A stretch of DNA of 64,000 bases from Ceratodon purpureus (lineage: Eukaryota > Streptophyta > Bryopsida > Pseudoditrichales > Ditrichaceae). This document shows positions 58,291 to 64,000 of the stretch, one piece after another. The stretch lies in assembly GCA_014871385.1 (NCBI GenBank), contig CM026426.1, positions 57,004,089-57,068,088 on the forward strand, written 5' to 3'. The notes beneath the pieces are model-generated. The model worked only from the letters and a program-made list of their open reading frames with translations, was not told the DNA's origin and made no database searches. How positions within the stretch are numbered: position 1 is the first letter of the stretch; each line of letters starts with the position of its first letter. Both the position numbers and the translations under genes were made by a program.

Positions 58291-59031
58291 GGGGGGAAGC
58301 ACAATAAAGTGAACCACAAAAGTGCTTATCTTTTTTCCAATTTCAGCCCCTTCTGTAAAGACTAGAGAAAGTGGGATTTACGTTATGTTGATGCAAAATT
58401 AAGTTTGGGATACGGAAAGTAGACTTGATCTTCTTCAACTTCCCAAAGTTGCGAGAAAAGATATTGAGTTTACAATGGAAAACGGAGACGTCAAAGTCAC
58501 ACAAAGTGAATGGTCGTCATTTGGAAAAGTGAACATATCGGTTTAGGGTTTTGTCCGAAATCACTTTTAATTTCGCGGTGCACTCTATATATTTAAGAAG
58601 TATTCTAAAATAGTCAATTAATATACTCATTGATTGGTTTAGGGTTTCAAAAGTACCGCAAGGATACTTTTTAAGAGGGTCACTTCCGCGGTACTTTTTG
58701 TGCGTTTTTTTTTCACCGAACATTGTTTTTCAAATTGAAAAAAACATCCTCTAAAGACAATAGATGGCTCCAAATGAAGAAATTAAGACTTTGGAAAAGT
58801 TCATTTTCATGAATTAGAACTAGTGGTCAGATTAAGTTTCAATTGAAGATGTTCTTTTTATGAAGATGTATATAAGATACCTTGTGACACCCTAGAAAGT
58901 GACTAAAATGCTCAAAAACTACACCAAAATGCTCAAAATCAGCTCTAAGCCTTAAAAAACAGCACACTTCATATTCACTTGTTGGTGGTCACATTTTGCA
59001 CTTTGTGGTCCACTTTATTGTGCTCTCCCCC
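58291..59031 (-). mobile_element. 741-bp inverted-repeat element (MITE-like), copy 4
   Basis: It begins GGGGGGAAGCACAATAAAG and ends CTTTATTGTGCTCTCCCCCC, in the reverse orientation to copies 2 and 3. CACC (or ACC) is repeated at both edges. Inner blocks (TGCTCAAAAACTACACCAAA, AAGACAATAGA) match the other copies closely. It lies just upstream of the SUVR-like pseudogene. Confidence 0.85.
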
Positions 59032-59493
59032 CACCTATAAATATTTCAGATATGGAAATATGACGTATGTTGGATGATTTCCACCTACACAAAAGCATAA
59101 TAATCAGATTGTAATCAAGACACATGGTTAATCAAGACACATGGTCACTCTTAATAGAACACTTGTTTTTGAGAAAATCAAAGCTTTGCAAATTCCACAA
59201 AATTTCCATATAGTTAAACCTGAAAGTAAACTGATTTTACCTTCTAGCTGACATGGATTCATGAATCCAACGTGGCGATGGGCTTCAACCACATGTGCTG
59301 CAAACGTATAACTATGTCCTAATTGATAGAAAAATTGACAAAATAGTACTACATTGTACTCAAAAAGTACAATGTAACAGGTTGTAGTAGCCAACCATCA
59401 AGGTTCACTTAATAATAATAATGTACTATTAGTATTTTTTGCAATAGTAGAAGTATTTATACTATAATGATGTAATTCTAAACAGCTTGTTCA

Positions 59494-61094
59494 TTGAGAT
59501 TATTTGTTGTGATTGCAGACTCGTTGTTGAAGCCCATGTTTACTCTTTCTCACGGGCTTGCAAGTTTCGGTGAGCAAAGTCAAGCAGTTTACTCAACATG
59601 GTTACGGGACTCAGCTGCTCGTGAAACATTCACTAGTAGCCTTATGCTGATCAGAGAGGAGGCAAATTCGAAGACTGTGGTGGACACTCCACAAAAGGTA
59701 AAAAACACGGCTACAAGGTCTGGCACGTCGATTGAGAGTGTAGATGGAAGAAAATGTCTGCCACAGGCGCAGCTACATCCAGAGAAGGTTTATGAATGTC
59801 TTGTGGAGGATTCTCGAGGGAAGTCAAAGGTGATGGAGCCTGAGTTGATCAAATCCTCAGACAAGGAAGATTCTGAATTTGAAGGTATGTTTCTTGATCA
59901 CTATGTTTGATTTTCGGTAGTATATAGTCGTGATTGTAGATCGTTAGAACATATAGTTTATACATAGGACAATTCATGACCCTTCTATAATGTATGGTGA
60001 ACGACTAATTGTGATGTTGGAATGTTGCAGGTAATCTTTCCGATTTAAAATCAAGCTCGGGAACTAAAGTTAGTAGCAGTAGCAGCAACAGCGAGGATAG
60101 TGAGGATGAAGCACACGAGGGAAATGGTGGCCAAAGTCGCAACCTAGACGGGAGAGTAGAAGAAGAAGGTAAGGGGGAGAATACTAGAAAGCTAGAGGTA
60201 GAGAAGAGGTTTAGGGAAGGGGGTTTAAATAATCTACCAATTCAAAAGTTGATACCTGAGGACCTAGAGGTTGTGGAAATACCATGTGTGAGTGTGCCCA
60301 CAGCTCACGTAGAAGAAGTTGAGGGGGCGGGATGTGAGGGAGTTAGAGAGCCGGTAGTAGAAAAGAAGGAGAGTAATATGGAGTTGGATAGTGAAATGGA
60401 AGGAGAAGGGGAGAGCATGAGGAAGGCGGGGGGGGGGGGGGGGGGGGTGAGGTAGTGAAGCTATCAGGCATAGAGGAGGGTTAAGATGAGGGACAGGAGG
60501 TGGAGCTCAAACAAGAAAGCTTGGAGATATGGGGCAGGCCTTGGACAACGCTAGTCCAGTCGAACATGGCCATAGAACTGAGGATAAGGACTGCCCCATA
60601 CAGGGGAAGCCGTTGACTTCCGAGAGTCAGCATAAGTCTGGAAGGCTTGAAGGAATGTCAAAAAAGAAGATGCCAGAGGAAGATGTGGAGGCCTTAATAG
60701 TCGAGGTCCCTTCTGGGATTAGAAATTTGAGGGGAAGAGGAAGTTGGAGGAGGGACGGAGGCTCTAGGAGGAGCTCGAAGGTCAGAACATGATAAGAGGA
60801 GTTGGTATGGAGCAAGGGCCAGCTCAGAGGAATCGGTCTAGCAAAAGATCCACTGATGCTGGCAATGACCATCACAAAGGAGAAGGTGAGGATTTGGCAA
60901 CCCAACGGAAGTTGAAGACAAGGAAGCAAAAGAAGGATAGTGCGGTGGAGAGGGGTGGGAAGAAGAAATCAAGTAAAAGGAAGTCAAAAGAGACCCCTAC
61001 TCAACGTAGTTGCCTCGATGTTGCAAGTCCCGAAGGCAGCCCTGGTGAAAAGAAGCTAAAACTGATGAAGTTTGTGTTGGCCTCCTTTGAATAA
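59494..61094 (+). pseudogene. Probable N-terminal part of the decayed SUVR-type gene
   Basis: 59494-59884 encodes a Ser/Lys/Glu-rich protein (LASFGEQSQAVYSTWLRDSA), with a good donor (GAAG|GTATGT) and an acceptor at 60030 (TTGCAG). The second exon is Ser/Glu-rich (VSSSSSNSEDSEDE) and runs into a poly-G tract at 60427-60447, after which the frame is lost. Later pieces at 60529-60792 and 60789-61094 are Lys/Arg-rich; the last contains SCLDVASPEGSPGEKKLKL, which recalls the conserved D-I/V-A-S-S patch before the pre-SET domain of SUVR proteins. The link to the pre-SET exon downstream is inference from position, strand and this patch. Confidence 0.45.
60427..60447. repeat. Poly-G run of about 20 bases
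   Basis: A mononucleotide G tract inside the Glu/Gly-rich exon. Length errors here, real or from sequencing, would shift the frame. Confidence 0.9.
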
Positions 61095-61289
61095 CTAATG
61101 TACTAGGATTCTGTAGGGTTGTATAGGATTGTGTAGGTAGTTTAGAGTGGGAGCAAAACAAATTTGTACACTCTGCTTTGTATTGTGAGATGTACATACG
61201 TAGGCTCCTTTGGGTCTATGGCATTGTACTATTATAGAATACATTTTTGTATATACTCCATCACTTGCAAAAAACATCTGAGGTCGCAC

Positions 61290-62118
61290 ACAAGTCTCCC
61301 ATTTGAATTGCTGATTTCACCTGCCTTGTCAAAAGAGGGTACTATATTGGTTGAAGATCTTTCGTATGGTTTGGAGCGGAATCCTGTACAAGTGGTCAGT
61401 CCTATTGGATCTGACATCCATCCACCTCAATTCAGGTACACTAAAGAAAGTATGGTACTTGTTGAAGAGCCTAATGGTGGCGACTTGTGGAGGAGTGAAA
61501 GAAGGTCATTCAGACCGAAAGGAGGTTGTATAGGATGCGATACGGATTGCCTAACTTCCACGAAATCTGGTTGCGTGTGCGCCCTTCAATCGGGGGATTT
61601 TGCATACAATAGAGTTGGCCTCCTTCAGGCTGACGTCATAAAAGGATTTGGATGACAAACTTGCTTTGGAATATTGTAATAAAGGGACCAAGTGTTTTTG
61701 TGCAAGTCTCTCTGCTGAAGACAGTAGTAGCGGTGACGAGGATGTTTGTTGTGGTCACCAACCAAGGACCTTTATTAGAGAATGTAACTCCTTGTGTGCT
61801 TGCCACTTAAAGTGTGGAACCTGTGTTATACAGCATGGCATGACGGTGAAAGGACATGTAAGACTTGTTTTGTTTTAGGGAGATCTCATTTTGTTATCAA
61901 TGTCCATTTTAAATATTCACATTTTTTAACACGTAATTTCACACTTGCAGATTTTTATGACTCCTTCTCACACCTGAGGTGTCCGGACAGTGATGCACAT
62001 CCAAGCAGGTAAGTTTCTATTTGAGCTCGCCGAGGAGATTGTGACTAATGGTGAACTCATCGAGCAGAACCACCTCGTACACAAGCTACTTGGTTATCGT
62101 CAAACCTACACTCTCTAA
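61290..62118 (+). pseudogene. SUVR-type histone methyltransferase fragment (pre-SET and SET start)
   Basis: 61320-61655 encodes GSDIHPPQFRYTKESMVLVE, then GCIGCDTDCLTS, CVCALQ and GDFAYNRVGLL. 61665-61860 encodes CCGHQPRTFIRECNSLCACHLKCGTCV and HGM. These are the ordered Cys clusters of a pre-SET domain, the zinc cage of SU(VAR)3-9-class enzymes. After an intron, 61950-62118 gives SET-start sequence (IFMTPSHT, then one stop, GVRT, and LAEEIVTNGELIEQN). The rest of the SET domain (NHSC, GEELTxDY) is missing and several frame breaks are present. SUVR enzymes methylate histone H3 Lys9. This is a dead or truncated copy. Confidence 0.75.
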
Positions 62119-62865
62119 CTGGATGTTTGTTGAACACCATATTCATTAAAATGGGACTTTTGGAAGTCCCAAATTAATATAGTGCTTAAAATAGTCCTAA
62201 AATTGTATCAACTATAACGAGACTTTCATTATATTGGGACTCAAAATCGATACAATGTTCTTTTAATCAACCATTTCTTACACATTCCATCATATAATAG
62301 GAGCATCGCTATCATTGCAATATAAATAATTGTTGCTTATTGCTTCAAAATAGGACATTTTAAGCAATTCAAGCATGTCAAAATATCATACATATCACTT
62401 TAAAGTGTGAGAGGTTTGAGGTTTAGCTCAGAGTCAACTAATTCCTCATAATGACTATTGCTAAGATAATTCTAACAAATGTTAAAGTGCAATTTGCACA
62501 ATATTATCATGAATGGGAAAATGGATGTGTAACAATAGAATTAGAGAGTATAGAGTCTTCCACGACAACAGATAATACTTGAACTACATGTGAGTAGTAT
62601 AGTGCCTGTAATTTATAATTAATATTAAACTTCACAACCTTGAAGCTTAAAAAATGATATACAAATTAGACAGTTTCTGCCCTCATATCACAGCAGTTTG
62701 TCTAAGAAACATAGTGCACATAATATAATCCAATAACGTTTCCAACATACAAACACTAACGACCTATCCTACTAATATGACAAACTTCCTTATACAAAGA
62801 AGTTGTCCTACAATTCAGGTCATATCAATCTGATTTAAAGATACTTTAACTTCATAGCACCGTAC
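62119..62865. other. AT-rich stretch without a supported gene
   Basis: No frame or motif recognised. GGGACT-containing short repeats (GGGACTTTTGG, GAGACTTTC, GGGACTCAAA) occur at about 62150-62245. Confidence 0.35.
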
Positions 62866-62867
62866 TA

Positions 62868-63045
62868 TTTAGCTCACATCAAGCTAAATGAAGTATAGTT
62901 CAACTTCCTAGAACTGCAGTATTTAGCTCACATCAAGGTAAATAAATTATACATTAACTTCATGGCACCGTAGTATTTAGCTCACATCATGCTAAATGAA
63001 TTATACTTTAACTTCATAGCACCGTAGTATTTAGCTCACATCAAG
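62868..63045. repeat. TTTAGCTCACATCAAGCTAAA repeat, four copies
   Basis: Four units of about 50-57 bp, each with TATTTAGCTCACATCAAG/CTAAATGAA and a CTTCATAGCACCGTAGT spacer, lie just 3' of the minus-strand gene at 63070. They are imperfect forms of the palindrome at 20.3-23.4 kb. Confidence 0.8.
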
Positions 63046-63069
63046 CTAAATGAAGTATACTTTAACTTC

Positions 63070-63951
63070 CTAGAACCTCATCAAACTATCGGAGATAACA
63101 TTTCTCTGAAGAACAGGAATACGAACTTTTGGATTTGGAGTCCCATGTTTAATTTTTGATTTCCAACTAGTCATAAGTGAATCGGTATCAATCCACTCAG
63201 GCGTGTGATCCTCATCTGCTATCCATTGGAAGGATCTTCCAGAGTTCCAAGCAACATAACACTCTAGGACATCTTCTTTGGTAGACACTGGTTTCCAGTA
63301 TAGGACTTTAATACCATTGGGATGATTAATTGAGTCTTCACAAGGATTCGACATTGCTCTAGCTACCCAGAAGGGTCGTGAATCATCATCAGCAGGGCGT
63401 ACAATAAGAAAATATCCCTCAAAAACATCACCAGCCACCCGAAATGATGCATTTGGTCTATCACGGTGTTGCCCGATGAAGGGCTCATCTATAGCAAAAG
63501 CTTCACGCACGATGCCGTCATCAAGGTACTCATCTTCAGCTGACGGAGCAAACCGAGATAGTGGCCAGAATCCATCCCTCAAAGTAGAAGGCAATATAAT
63601 ATCCTTTGTAAGGGCTTGATGCAACCCCCTCCAATATTGTGAAATCCATTCATTTCTTCTCCGGAACTCGCCTGACAAGTCTTCATTGGCCATGGTATCC
63701 CAATGATTGATAAATCCTCCAATTCCCCTAATGATCTCGTCCTTGTTCTTCATGCACTGCGCTGGTAATGCATTTGGACTTCCTAATGGCAAGCTTGGCC
63801 TCCTGTCACCAAGCTCACTCCACAACTTAATGCCACCATTCTCTTTCGGAAGCCAGTCACTATCGGTGCAATCAATCTTATATTGCATCATCGGCCATCC
63901 ATTGGCATGTTTGTAGAATTTGAACTGTTGGGCATTAGAATGTCCTTCCAA
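63070..63951 (-). CDS. Unrecognised element-associated protein, 3' part
   Basis: The frame is open for 293 codons and probably extends beyond the window. It reads MQYKIDCTDSDWLPKENGG, SQYWRGLHQALTKDIILP, AFAIDEPFIGQHRDRPNASF, then RVAGDVFEGYFLIVRPADDD and FWVARAMSNP. It ends IKVLYWKPVSTKED, WNSGRSFQWIADED and DSLMTSWKSKIKHG. The middle (VFEGYFLIVRP, PFWVARA) has the feel of a BAH- or Tudor-type beta barrel. I know no named family. Repeats like those around the NGQHS gene lie directly after its stop, so both genes probably belong to one element family. Confidence 0.5.
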   Translation of the reverse strand: MEGHSNAQQFKFYKHANGWPMMQYKIDCTDSDWLPKENGGIKLWSELGDRRPSLPLGSPNALPAQCMKNKDEIIRGIGGFINHWDTMANEDLSGEFRRRNEWISQYWRGLHQALTKDIILPSTLRDGFWPLSRFAPSAEDEYLDDGIVREAFAIDEPFIGQHRDRPNASFRVAGDVFEGYFLIVRPADDDSRPFWVARAMSNPCEDSINHPNGIKVLYWKPVSTKEDVLECYVAWNSGRSFQWIADEDHTPEWIDTDSLMTSWKSKIKHGTPNPKVRIPVLQRNVISDSLMRF

Positions 63952-64000
63952 AGCCTTATCTCCTGAAGCAATATGACCATCAATAAACCCTTTGAAATCT

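Overview
The window reads as nuclear DNA of a land plant, most likely a bryophyte and perhaps a moss. The grounds are spliceosomal GT-AG introns, captured fragments of plant genes (Kish/TMEM167, a SnRK1-type kinase, ClpB, prenylcysteine oxidase, prefoldin 1, an SUVR-type histone methyltransferase), an F-box gene of a style I associate with mosses, and a transposon fauna of MULE, hAT, CACTA, Copia and small inverted-repeat elements. The moss assignment is inference. I see no clearly single-copy housekeeping gene left whole, so this looks like an accessory, transposon-rich stretch. Almost every recognisable host gene is a fragment or a decayed copy.

Layout. 0-2.2 kb: a coiled-coil/RING-like gene (member A of a family seen three times here). 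3.3-4.9 kb: an unrecognised spliced gene on the minus strand. 5.9-11.9 kb: a four-exon minus-strand gene, open over about 939 codons, with motifs (DFAENY, SDGCAAQFK, HGKGVHDG) of a poorly described transposase-like family. 14.4-16.2 kb: a mosaic of Kish, SnRK1 and ClpB fragments with introns kept, followed by satellite repeats and a CACTA-type end that lies inside a broken Copia element (to 19.3 kb). That Copia carries an antisense F-box gene fragment. 20.3-23.4 kb: a gene with an NGQHS motif among at least 14 copies of a palindrome (TTTAGCTCAC/GTGAGCTAAA). The same kind of repeat and a second gene recur at 62.9-64 kb. 24.1-27.6 kb: a hAT element. 27.7-29.1 kb: LINE ORF1-like remains.

29,387-45,482: a very large, young-looking Mutator-like element with 352-bp inverted repeats and a perfect 9-bp target duplication (TAAGAAGCC). 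It carries a SWIM-domain MULE transposase, a long gene ending in an Ulp1/C48 SUMO-protease domain (the KAONASHI type of ULP-carrying MULE), and two further small genes. The 9-mer GTGACACTG and close variants are scattered through its coding and non-coding parts but are nearly absent outside it. This resembles the dispersed motifs read by VANC-type anti-silencing proteins of VANDAL MULEs, and it is the strongest candidate for an undescribed system here.

46.8-50.0 kb: a second, decayed MULE split by a CACTA-type element. 50.5-52.3 kb: decayed member C of the RING-like family. 52.6-53.7 kb: a mosaic of prenylcysteine oxidase and prefoldin-1 fragments. 53,908-57,904: a CACTA-type element (TSD AAT) that carries decayed member B. 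58.3-59.0 kb: a 741-bp inverted-repeat element, one of four copies in the window. 59.5-62.1 kb: a decayed SUVR-type SET-domain gene. Gene capture by DNA transposons is the common thread. All splice sites and homologies here were read by eye.
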